DNA from: JAFGED01 sp964551295 | Lineage (GTDB): Bacteria; Chloroflexota; Anaerolineae; B4-G1 | NCBI GenBank assembly: GCA_964551295.1 | Contig: CAZKDJ010000083.1 | Location: forward strand, 1-16,535 | Length of the DNA: 16,535 nucleotides | Direction: 5' to 3' | In this document: positions 1-5,591 of the stretch, in pieces | How the letters are laid out: the number at the start of each line of letters is the position of its first letter | Numbering within the stretch: the stretch's first letter is position 1 | Notes under the pieces: model-generated | The model's database searches: none | What the model saw: the letters and a program-made list of their open reading frames with translations, nothing else | Told to the model about the DNA's origin: nothing | Program-made: the position numbers and the translations under genes

Positions 1-1
1 A

Positions 2-28
2 GTAAGTCGGATTGCCAATCCGACCTAC
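2..28. repeat. Dispersed GTAGG...CCTAC-type palindrome
   Basis: Two 13-nt arms (2-14 and 16-28) are complementary at 12 of 13 positions around one central base. The core is GTCGGATTG/CAATCCGAC. It resembles the palindrome cluster at 10810-10901, which has the same GTAGGTCGG-like edge, so I read it as a REP-like dispersed element. It lies upstream of the gntR promoter and has no T-run, so it is not a convincing terminator. Confidence 0.6.
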
Positions 29-71
29 ATTCCCCCAAGATATTGAGATGATACAGCAATTACCCAATTTC

Positions 72-100
72 TTGACACAGGAAAGCAAATCGTGTATAAT
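72..100 (+). promoter_or_regulatory. Sigma70-type promoter of the gntR-deoC operon
   Basis: TTGACA at 72-77 and TATAAT at 95-100 are both exact consensus hexamers with the optimal 17-nt spacer. The predicted start point is near 107, which leaves about a 45-nt leader before the gntR ATG at 152. A promoter this strong and this consensus usually needs a repressor, which fits the overlapping palindrome and the GntR gene immediately downstream. Confidence 0.85.
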
Positions 101-129
101 GTTGTACGGTGGCTTAGCCACTATACAAC
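101..129. promoter_or_regulatory. Probable operator: 29-bp palindrome on the transcription start
   Basis: The arm GTTGTACGGTGGC (101-113) and the arm GCCACTATACAAC (117-129) are complementary at 11 of 13 positions around TTA. The palindrome begins directly after the -10 box and covers the expected start point, the classic place for a repressor site. The likely binder is the GntR protein encoded 23 bp downstream (autoregulation). As RNA it could also form a 5' hairpin. The operator role is inferred. Confidence 0.65.
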
Positions 130-151
130 ACTCAGAGAAAGGAGCCCAGGT

Positions 152-943
152 ATGGCGCGAAGACTCGTCCGCGACCCCATCTACCAGCAGTTGAACCAAG
201 CGCTGCGGGACATGATCCGCGACAAAGAGTTCGCGGTCGGCGACCAGTTCCTCACCGAGCGCCAGATCTGCGAGCAGTTTGGCGTCAGCCGGGCGACGGC
301 GAACAAGGCCCTCTCCAATCTCGTCGCCGAGGGGGTGCTCGAGTTCAAGAGAGGCGTGGGCACCTTTGTGCGCGGCGGCATCCTCGATTACGACCTGCGG
401 GCGCTGGTGAGCTTTACGGAAAAGGCCATCGTGGCGCAAAAGACGCCCGCTACCCAGGTGCTGCTGCTCGAAGCGACGCTGGCCAAGGACGCCGCCACCG
501 ACGTTGCGGAGAAGCTGCACATAAAGCCGGACGAGGTCGTCCACTACATCGAGCGCCTCAGGCTGGCGGACGACGTGCCCGTCATCCTGGAGCATCGCTA
601 CGTCGTCACCAAGTTCTGCCCCGACCTATCGAAGGCCGACGTCGCCGGCTCCCTGTTCGCCGCGTGGACGGAAAAGTACAAGCTGGACGTCACCGGCGCT
701 GACCAGACGATCCGCGCCGTGCCCATCCGCGGCAAAGAGGCCAAACTGCTCCACGTGCGCAGCGGGGCCGCCGGTCTGCTGGTGACGGCCACCGGCTACC
801 TGAGCGGCGGCGTGCCCCTGTGGTGGGAGCAGACCCTGTACCGTGGAGACGCCTACGAGTTCCACAACCGGCTCGGCCCCATCCAGACCGCGCGGCCGGC
901 CGCGGGCACCCTTCTCGATATCAAGGGCCAGAAGGAAGCGTAA
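152..943 (+). CDS. GntR-family transcriptional regulator, HutC/UTRA subfamily
   Basis: A 263-residue DNA-binding repressor or regulator. Residues about 8-75 form the GntR winged helix: DPIYQQLNQALRDMI, then LTERQICEQFGVSRATANKAL as the helix-turn-helix, then the wing RGVGTFV. Residues about 88-240 match a UTRA effector domain, with the typical PVILEHRYV segment and the closing WWEQTLYRGDAYEF. Length is normal for the subfamily. The start at ATG 152 is chosen because GAAAGGAG lies just upstream at 137-144; an in-frame ATG at 92 would lie inside the promoter. It is the first gene of a six-gene operon and starts 22 bases beyond an operator-like palindrome, so autoregulation of the whole operon is likely. 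UTRA domains usually bind small metabolites, often phosphosugars, which would fit the aldolase and GAPDH downstream; the ligand is inferred. Confidence 0.9.
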   Translation: MARRLVRDPIYQQLNQALRDMIRDKEFAVGDQFLTERQICEQFGVSRATANKALSNLVAEGVLEFKRGVGTFVRGGILDYDLRALVSFTEKAIVAQKTPATQVLLLEATLAKDAATDVAEKLHIKPDEVVHYIERLRLADDVPVILEHRYVVTKFCPDLSKADVAGSLFAAWTEKYKLDVTGADQTIRAVPIRGKEAKLLHVRSGAAGLLVTATGYLSGGVPLWWEQTLYRGDAYEFHNRLGPIQTARPAAGTLLDIKGQKEA

Positions 944-944
944 A

Positions 945-1619
945 ATGGCACGACGCACCATCCCTCTTACAGACGCGTTGTACGATTACATGCTAGCCGT
1001 CTCACTGCGAGAGCCTGACGTGCTGCGACAATTACGGGAGATGACGGCTCACCACGAGATGGCGGAATGCCAGATCTCCCCCGAGCAGGGGCAGTTTATG
1101 GCCCTGCTGGTCAAGCTCATCGGGGCCAGGCGGACGCTAGAGGTGGGCACGTTCACCGGATACAGCGCGGCGTGGGTGGCGCTGGCGCTGCCGGACGATG
1201 GGCAGGTCATCGCCTGCGACGTGGACGAGGAGTGGACGGCCGTCGCCCGGCGATACTGGGAAAAAGCCGGAGTAGCGGACAAGATCGACTTACACCTAGC
1301 TCCGGCGGTGGAGACATTGAAAAAGCTCGTGCAAACAGGGCAGGAAAACAGCTTTGACTTTGCGTTCATCGATGCCGACAAGCCGAACTATGACGCCTAC
1401 TACGAGTATTGCCTAAAGCTGGTGCGTCCCGGCGGCTTGATCGCGCTCGATAACACGCTGGCACAAGGTCGCGTGTTGACAGATTTAACGAGCGAATACG
1501 CACAGACCATACGAGCCCTGAACGAAAAGCTACACGCAGATACCCGGGTAGACATCAGCCTGGTGCCGATAGCGGATGGGCTGACGCTCGCCTACAAGCG
1601 GCAGCGTGCAACCCAATAA
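945..1619 (+). CDS. SAM-dependent O-methyltransferase, cation-dependent (caffeoyl-CoA/catechol OMT-like) family
   Basis: A 224-residue class I methyltransferase of the type that methylates catechol-like hydroxyls with S-adenosylmethionine and a divalent metal. Motif I LEVGTFTGYS is at about 65-74, the acidic ribose-binding ACDVDEEW at 90-97, and the metal-site residues are in FIDADK (D142, D144) and ALDN (D169, N170). Length is normal for bacterial members (about 210-225). The ATG at 945 is one base beyond the gntR stop, and GAAGGAAG within the end of gntR serves as ribosome binding site, so the two genes are translationally coupled. The substrate cannot be read from sequence, and the link to the carbon-metabolism genes downstream is unclear. 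Some relatives act on small phenolics, others are uncharacterised. Confidence 0.88.
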   Translation: MARRTIPLTDALYDYMLAVSLREPDVLRQLREMTAHHEMAECQISPEQGQFMALLVKLIGARRTLEVGTFTGYSAAWVALALPDDGQVIACDVDEEWTAVARRYWEKAGVADKIDLHLAPAVETLKKLVQTGQENSFDFAFIDADKPNYDAYYEYCLKLVRPGGLIALDNTLAQGRVLTDLTSEYAQTIRALNEKLHADTRVDISLVPIADGLTLAYKRQRATQ

Positions 1620-1644
1620 TCACGATCAAAGAAAGGAGCAAACG

Positions 1645-2685
1645 ATGGCAGACAAAAAAGTACGCGTAGCGGTCAACGGTTACGGCGTCATCGGCAAGCG
1701 CGTGGCCGACGCCGTCAAATTGCAGCCCGACATGGAACTCGTCGGCGTGGGCGACGTGGTCAGCGACTATCGCGTCAAGGCCGCGGTGGTTCACGGTCTG
1801 CCCATCTACGCCTCACTGGCGGAAAAAGCCGGCGAGATGAAGGCAGCGGGCATCCCGGTCGCCGGCACGCTGGACGACTTGCTGGCCCAGGTGGACGTGG
1901 TGGCGGACTGCACGCCCAAGGGCATCGGCACCAGGAATCTGGAGCGCTACCGCGCCGCCGGGGTGAAAGCTATCTACCAAGGCGGCGAGAAGCATAGCCT
2001 GACCGGCCACTCCTTCGTCGCCCAGGCCAACTATGCGTCGGCGCTGGGGCGGGATACGACGCGCGTGGTCTCGTGCAACACCACCGGCACGGTGCGCACG
2101 TTGGTCGCGCTGCGCGACGCCGGTCTGTTGAAGAAAGCGCGCGGCGTGCTGGTGCGTCGCGCCACCGATCCGTGGGAGTCGGACCACGGCGGCATCATGA
2201 ACACCGTCGTGCCCGAGCCGCACATCCCCAGCCACCAGGGACCGGACGCCCAGACGGTGGTGCCGGAGCTGGACGTGATCACCATCGCGGCCAAGGCGGC
2301 CCACACACAGACCCACAATCACTACTGGATCGTGGAGCTGACCCGGCCGGCCAGCCGCGAGGAGGTGCTCGACGTCTTTCGCGCGGCGCCGCGCGTGGCC
2401 TTTATCCGCGTCAGCGACGGCATTGTGGCCCTCAATTCCACTATCGAACTGATGAAGGACCTGGGCCGCCCGAGAGGGGATATGTGGGAGGTCGCCCTGT
2501 GGGAGGACATCCTCACGGTGAACGGGACCGAGCTGTACTACACCTACCAAGTCTATAATGAGGCCATCGTCGTGCCGGAAACTATCGATGCCATCCGCGC
2601 GCTGACTGGACTGGTGGAGGACGGACGCGAGTCGATGCGCATCACCGATGAGACGATGGGTTTGCAACAAGCGTTCTTGATCTAG
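1645..2685 (+). CDS. gap: Type II (archaeal-type) glyceraldehyde-3-phosphate dehydrogenase
   Basis: A 346-residue NAD(P)-dependent enzyme that oxidises and phosphorylates glyceraldehyde 3-phosphate to 1,3-bisphosphoglycerate (EC 1.2.1.59 family). The N-terminal Rossmann motif is VAVNGYGVIGKRV (8-20). The catalytic cysteine is C144 in VVSCNTTGTVRTL, and the catalytic histidine is probably H224 in THTQTHNHYW, aligned by memory with the archaeal TTLMHxH motif. RRATDPWESDHGGIMN and PEPHIPSHQGPD are the archaeal-type phosphate and substrate segments. Length fits the archaeal family (about 335-350) and the sequence is clearly different from ordinary bacterial GapA. GAAAGGAG precedes the ATG by 7 nt. 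It lies 25 bp after the methyltransferase gene in the same operon. With the aldolase encoded downstream it would consume the aldolase product. Confidence 0.93.
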   Translation: MADKKVRVAVNGYGVIGKRVADAVKLQPDMELVGVGDVVSDYRVKAAVVHGLPIYASLAEKAGEMKAAGIPVAGTLDDLLAQVDVVADCTPKGIGTRNLERYRAAGVKAIYQGGEKHSLTGHSFVAQANYASALGRDTTRVVSCNTTGTVRTLVALRDAGLLKKARGVLVRRATDPWESDHGGIMNTVVPEPHIPSHQGPDAQTVVPELDVITIAAKAAHTQTHNHYWIVELTRPASREEVLDVFRAAPRVAFIRVSDGIVALNSTIELMKDLGRPRGDMWEVALWEDILTVNGTELYYTYQVYNEAIVVPETIDAIRALTGLVEDGRESMRITDETMGLQQAFLI

Positions 2686-2695
2686 CGGAGGCGCT

Positions 2696-2983
2696 ATGAA
2701 GAGAACAACAGCGACCGTCGCGCGCGTGACCGGCACGTGCAATGCGGGCTACCAGGTGGGCGACCGGATCATCGTCGACCGCGCCACGGCCTGCATCGAC
2801 AAGACCCGCTCGGACCAGTTGTGCATCTTTGCCCTCAACGGTATCCTGGCCAACATGTGCCGTCTCGAAACCGGCGAGACCCTGTTGGCTTCGTGTCCCG
2901 ACCCGGCCACGGGCCTGGGCGGAAACGTGATCTTTAGCCTCACGCAGGAGGAGGAGCATGATCCAAGTCGTGGCCAGTCCTAG
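2696..2983 (+). CDS. TIGR04076-like small cysteine protein, first paralog
   Basis: A 95-residue protein of unknown function, assigned by memory to the TIGR04076 family from the N-terminal pattern G-x-C-x2-GY-x2-GD (GTCNAGYQVGD, about 13-23). Other cysteines sit in LCIFAL, MCRLETGE and SCPDPATG. It aligns with the next protein along its length; the cysteines in GxC, the one before AL, and SCP are shared. No signal peptide or membrane segment is visible. GCGGAGG lies just before the ATG, 10 bp after the GAPDH stop. Its 3' end overlaps the next gene by 26 nt. The shared cysteines suggest metal or redox chemistry, but no activity can be claimed. Confidence 0.72.
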   Translation: MKRTTATVARVTGTCNAGYQVGDRIIVDRATACIDKTRSDQLCIFALNGILANMCRLETGETLLASCPDPATGLGGNVIFSLTQEEEHDPSRGQS

Positions 2984-3404
2984 CCGGATCTTCGGAGCCT
3001 GTCCCGCGGGGTACCGCATGGGCGACGAGATGGTCATCGACGGCAAAACCGTCCGCGCGACAAAAGGCCCTATTTGCTACGTGGCCCTCTCGGCCTTTAC
3101 CTGCCAGGTGGGGCAGATCCAGCGCGGCGAGCGCGTGACCAACCATCTTTCCTGCCCCGGCTGCGGCTCCGACCTCGATCACGACAACCGCGTCGTCTTT
3201 GTCCTGAGCAACGCCCAAACGCGGGACCTGTCGCACAAGTTCTCGGTCTACAACTGGGCGCGCATCGACGGCCGGGCCACCAAGGCCTCGGCGCGGTACT
3301 GCGAGCTGAGCTGGCAGCTCACCCAAGCCGGGAAATACGCCGAGGCGGAGCAGGCCATCGAGGAAGCCACAAAACACCTCAAACCCACACCGCACGAGGA
3401 GTAA
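2958..3404 (+). CDS. TIGR04076-like cysteine protein with TPR-like C-terminal tail, second paralog
   Basis: A 148-residue paralog of the preceding protein. The same core is seen: GACPAGYRMGD (13-23), then ICYVAL, then LSCPGCGSDLD with a CxxC pair. A C-terminal extension of about 60 residues, absent from the first copy, ends in a stretch resembling one tetratricopeptide unit (YCELSWQLTQAGKYAEAEQA and the following residues up to KP). The ATG at 2958 lies inside the end of the first paralog, preceded by the very strong site AGGAGGAGGAG, so the two are probably co-translated. The DeoC gene follows after 6 nt. The tail may mediate a protein contact. Function unknown; family assignment by motif memory. 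Confidence 0.75.
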   Translation: MIQVVASPSRIFGACPAGYRMGDEMVIDGKTVRATKGPICYVALSAFTCQVGQIQRGERVTNHLSCPGCGSDLDHDNRVVFVLSNAQTRDLSHKFSVYNWARIDGRATKASARYCELSWQLTQAGKYAEAEQAIEEATKHLKPTPHEE

Positions 3405-3410
3405 CGAACG

Positions 3411-4094
3411 ATGGATTACACCTACACGCAGATCGCCAAAATGATCGACCACTCGCTGTTGAACCCGACGCTGACCACTGAGGCGCTGGAGCGCGGCTTG
3501 CAGGTGGCGCTGGATTACGATGTGGCCAGCGTGTGCATCATGCCGTACTACCTCAAGCGCTGCGCCGAGGCGCTGGCGGGCTCCACCGTCAAGGCCAGCA
3601 CGACCATCGGCTTCCCCCACGGCGGGCACACCACGGCGGTCAAGGTGACCGAGGCGGAGCGCGCCCTGGATGATGGCGGCCAGGAGCTGGACATGGTGGT
3701 CAACATCAGCCAGGTGCTCAGCGGCGCGTGGGATGACGTGCGCGAGGACATCCGCGCCGTGATTGACGTCACCCACGCCCACGGGCAGCAGGTCAAGGTC
3801 ATCTTTGAGAACTGCTACTTGGAGGACGGGCACAAGATCAGGCTGTGCGAGATCTGCGGCGAGCTGGGCGCCGACTGGGTCAAGACCTCGACCGGGTACG
3901 GCACCGGCGGCGCGACGGACGCGGACCTAATCCTGATGCGCAAGCACAGCCCTGCCCGGGTGCAGGTCAAGGCCGCCGGGGGCGTGCGCACGCTGGACCG
4001 GCTGCTGGAGGTACGGGCATTGGGTGTGACCCGCTCCGGGGCCTCTCGCACGACGACGATCTTGGACGAGTGCAAGCGCCGATTGGGACTATGA
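3411..4094 (+). CDS. deoC: Deoxyribose-phosphate aldolase (DeoC/DERA), class I aldolase
   Basis: A 227-residue TIM-barrel aldolase that splits 2-deoxyribose 5-phosphate into glyceraldehyde 3-phosphate and acetaldehyde through a lysine Schiff base. Visible signatures are IDHSLLNPT (12-20), VKASTTIGFPHG (60-71), LDMVVNIS with D94 (the E. coli D102 counterpart), WVKTSTGYG with Schiff-base K158, and VKAAGGVRTL with the second lysine K187. All catalytic positions are present, and length fits the short bacterial DERA group. GAGGAG overlapping the upstream stop serves as ribosome binding site. It is the last gene of the operon and a strong hairpin follows six bases after the stop. Its product is the substrate of the GAPDH encoded upstream, which supports a catabolic unit. 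Use of another phosphosugar cannot be excluded. Confidence 0.93.
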   Translation: MDYTYTQIAKMIDHSLLNPTLTTEALERGLQVALDYDVASVCIMPYYLKRCAEALAGSTVKASTTIGFPHGGHTTAVKVTEAERALDDGGQELDMVVNISQVLSGAWDDVREDIRAVIDVTHAHGQQVKVIFENCYLEDGHKIRLCEICGELGADWVKTSTGYGTGGATDADLILMRKHSPARVQVKAAGGVRTLDRLLEVRALGVTRSGASRTTTILDECKRRLGL

Positions 4095-4099
4095 CGAAA

Positions 4100-4130
4100 G
4101 AAACCGGGTTTTTCAGAAAAACCCGGTTTC
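4100..4130. terminator. Perfect 14-bp hairpin between convergent deoC and yafQ-like genes
   Basis: GAAACCGGGTTTTT (4100-4113) is perfectly complementary to AAAAACCCGGTTTC (4117-4130) around the loop CAG. It sits between the 3' ends of two convergent operons, so a bidirectional terminator is plausible. On the plus strand no T-run follows. On the minus strand the stem is followed by TTTC, so termination of the toxin transcript fits better. The same kind of sequence can occur as a dispersed palindrome. Confidence 0.6.
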
Positions 4131-4150
4131 TGGCTGTGCGAAGACTTGCG

Positions 4151-4420
4151 CTACCTGAACAAATCTGAATGCGAGCCCGTTCTGACCAGCACGATCTCAC
4201 TCTCAGTCGATTCATAAATCAACAACCAGTCAGGCTCGATGTGGCACTCCCGTGTGCCTTTGTACTGCCCAACCAAAACATGATCGCGATACTTTGATGC
4301 CAGTCTTTGCTCTCTTACCAGACTTGCGATCATATCCTTCAGCTTTTCCAGATCTTTGCCCTGCCGCTGCATTCGCTTGACGTCGCGCTTGAATTGCGAT
4401 GTCCGCCTGATCGCCTTCAT
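4151..4420 (-). CDS. YafQ-type mRNA interferase toxin (RelE superfamily)
   Basis: An 89-residue ribosome-dependent endoribonuclease toxin that would cut mRNA and stop translation. All residues known to matter in E. coli YafQ have counterparts, each about three positions earlier: H47, H60 in RECHIEPDW, D64, W65, H84 in RTGSHSDLF and F88. The spacing is the same as in YafQ, so the toxin looks intact. Its ATG overlaps the antitoxin stop by one base (TGATG), the usual arrangement for coupled antitoxin-first modules. It ends 20 bp from the hairpin shared with deoC. I leave the symbol empty because orthology to E. coli yafQ is not proven; the YafQ-type family assignment is firm. Confidence 0.93.
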   Translation of the reverse strand: MKAIRRTSQFKRDVKRMQRQGKDLEKLKDMIASLVREQRLASKYRDHVLVGQYKGTRECHIEPDWLLIYESTESEIVLVRTGSHSDLFR

Positions 4421-4680
4421 CAGATCCCCAAATCCTCAAACAGGTCGTCAAGCGTGTTAAAGCTCTCAAGCCCCTGGCGCGCCCTCGCCTGCTCCAATGC
4501 CTCCACAGTGACATCGTTGGGCACCCGCACCGCAAAGGGCAGTCCGCGCTCTAGTTCTACCTGCTTGTAGAACAGCGTGATGGCCTGCGTGGCCGTCAGG
4601 CCCAACTCATTGAACACCTCTTCTGCACCATGCTTGAGATCGGGATCGATCCTGGCTGAAATAACCGCCGTCTTGGGCAT
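4420..4680 (-). CDS. RelB/DinJ-family antitoxin
   Basis: An 86-residue antitoxin for the downstream YafQ-like toxin. The N-terminal part (MPKTAVISARIDPDLKHGAE, then EVFNELGLTATQAITLFYKQ) is the ribbon-helix-helix DNA-binding domain of DinJ/RelB proteins. The C-terminal half (about 50-86, ending TLDDLFEDLGI) is the acidic toxin-binding tail. I chose the ATG at 4680 because GGAGG lies 8 nt upstream; a GTG three codons earlier overlaps that ribosome binding site. The gene has its own consensus promoter with a palindrome next to the -10 box, the expected site for autorepression by the antitoxin or the complex. Confidence 0.92.
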   Translation of the reverse strand: MPKTAVISARIDPDLKHGAEEVFNELGLTATQAITLFYKQVELERGLPFAVRVPNDVTVEALEQARARQGLESFNTLDDLFEDLGI

Positions 4681-4712
4681 CGCGAACACCTCCGACTGGA
4701 TTGTACTGCTAC

Positions 4713-4722
4713 TGTATATACA
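4713..4722. promoter_or_regulatory. Operator-like palindrome of the toxin-antitoxin operon
   Basis: TGTATATACA is a perfect 10-bp palindrome directly downstream of, and sharing one base with, the -10 box of the minus-strand promoter. Ribbon-helix-helix antitoxins of the DinJ type repress their own promoter by binding such palindromes. The role is inferred from position. Confidence 0.55.
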
Positions 4723-4749
4723 TTATACCGATTTCCAGAGCACTGTCAA
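4722..4749 (-). promoter_or_regulatory. Promoter of the DinJ/YafQ-like operon
   Basis: Read on the minus strand, TTGACA (4749-4744) and TATAAT (4727-4722) are exact consensus hexamers separated by 16 nt. The antitoxin ATG lies about 40 nt downstream of the -10 box. The promoter lies between the HEPN gene 3' end and the antitoxin, so the toxin-antitoxin pair has its own start independent of the defence cassette upstream. Confidence 0.78.
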
Positions 4750-4760
4750 GCGGAATGAGC

Positions 4761-4890
4761 GACAAAGATGTATTTGTCCCTGGATGCAATAGGCATCCGG
4801 GGCAGCTTCACATTCAACGCAGGCAATGCAGACGTGGATTCCAATCCGCGCTGCGCCTTCGCGCACTTGGAAAGCGCGGCTACAACCAAT
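4761..4890. repeat. Intergenic stretch with several degenerate palindromes
   Basis: The gap between the HEPN stop and the toxin-antitoxin promoter has no convincing gene. It holds GACAAA/TTTGTC (4761-4778), a 10-bp stem CCCTGGATGC/GCATCCGGGG (4778-4787 with 4793-4802, one G-T pair), and a nested GC-rich structure around 4840-4880 built from CCGCGCT...AGCGCGG enclosing TGCGC-CTTC-GCGCA. These look like decayed dispersed palindromes. No T-run follows any stem, so none is a clear terminator for the HEPN gene. Confidence 0.4.
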
Positions 4891-4908
4891 CAGGAACTTG
4901 ATCTCCAG

Positions 4909-5583
4909 TCAACTCGGAACGATTCTGTCTACCACAAGCTGAATCACACTAAGGTAAAACTCAAGGTAAGACAGCGGGGGAGACGGCGGAATTACTCTTC
5001 CAGTTCGCGAAGAATGAGGTATTGTCATTGCGAGGAACCCCCCAATAGTGAGATTCGGAGGATAGGTTCCGAGTTCTCCTCGGATGAGCCTTTGAAATCT
5101 TTCCCAGCTATAAGCTGAAGAGTGGGCGATAGCATTGCGGATGGTCTGAATATCTTGAAGCTTGCTCTGTTGGCTTTTCAGTGCGCCGGAGTAAGGTTTG
5201 CCATTCTCAAAAAAGCGTTCTGCACGGCCAATCACATTTTGGAATTTCGACCAGTCTGCATAGTCTCTACTCTCTGTAACAACAATCTGTTCCGCCACTT
5301 TGCGGGTAGGCGGATATGCGTAGCGTTTCGGAGTCCGTCCTCTAGGTGGGTCCTTTCCCCAGAGGTATAGAATGAACGATTCTTCAAGAAACGCTTCCCA
5401 CGCTGAGAAGGCCCGCAGAAAAGCCATCTCGGTAACCATCTCCATATGAGGCACTGTGAACTTCGGCACACCCTTGGGGGTTGGTATGGAAACCCACTGT
5501 TGTGCCGCCGCAGCAAATTGCTCCATTTGACCTAGTTGCTTGATTAGAGAGGTCAGAGTCGTACCCAACTTGTGATGTGCCAT
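4909..5583 (-). CDS. HEPN-domain protein, probable RNase (RiboL-PSP / MAE_28990-like)
   Basis: A 224-residue, mostly helical protein. The key signature is RNAIAH (R149-H154), the Rx4H catalytic motif of HEPN ribonucleases, preceded by a helix (KLQDIQTI). An earlier helix, AFLRAFSAWEAFLEESFILYL (about 54-74), matches the first helix of the RiboL-PSP and MAE_28990 types as I remember them. No membrane segment or signal peptide is seen. The ATG follows the DUF262 stop by 8 nt, so the two are translationally linked, and together with the methyltransferase they form a three-gene cassette. In known defence systems such HEPN proteins cut RNA when released or triggered. The subfamily assignment is tentative, and the RNase role is inferred from the motif. 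Confidence 0.72.
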   Translation of the reverse strand: MAHHKLGTTLTSLIKQLGQMEQFAAAAQQWVSIPTPKGVPKFTVPHMEMVTEMAFLRAFSAWEAFLEESFILYLWGKDPPRGRTPKRYAYPPTRKVAEQIVVTESRDYADWSKFQNVIGRAERFFENGKPYSGALKSQQSKLQDIQTIRNAIAHSSAYSWERFQRLIRGELGTYPPNLTIGGFLAMTIPHSSRTGRVIPPSPPLSYLEFYLSVIQLVVDRIVPS

Positions 5584-5591
5584 ACACCATC

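Noticed and set aside
92..151. Upstream in-frame ATG at 92 as start of the GntR protein
   Set aside because: It overlaps the -10 box and operator and has no ribosome binding site. The ATG at 152 has GAAAGGAG just upstream.
4681..4689. GTG at 4689 as antitoxin start
   Set aside because: It overlaps the GGAGG ribosome binding site. The ATG at 4680 has good spacing and gives the standard DinJ-type start.
4761..4890. Nested stems in the HEPN/antitoxin gap as attC site or small RNA
   Set aside because: There is no integron integrase, no promoter or T-run, and the stems are imperfect. Decayed palindromes explain them better.
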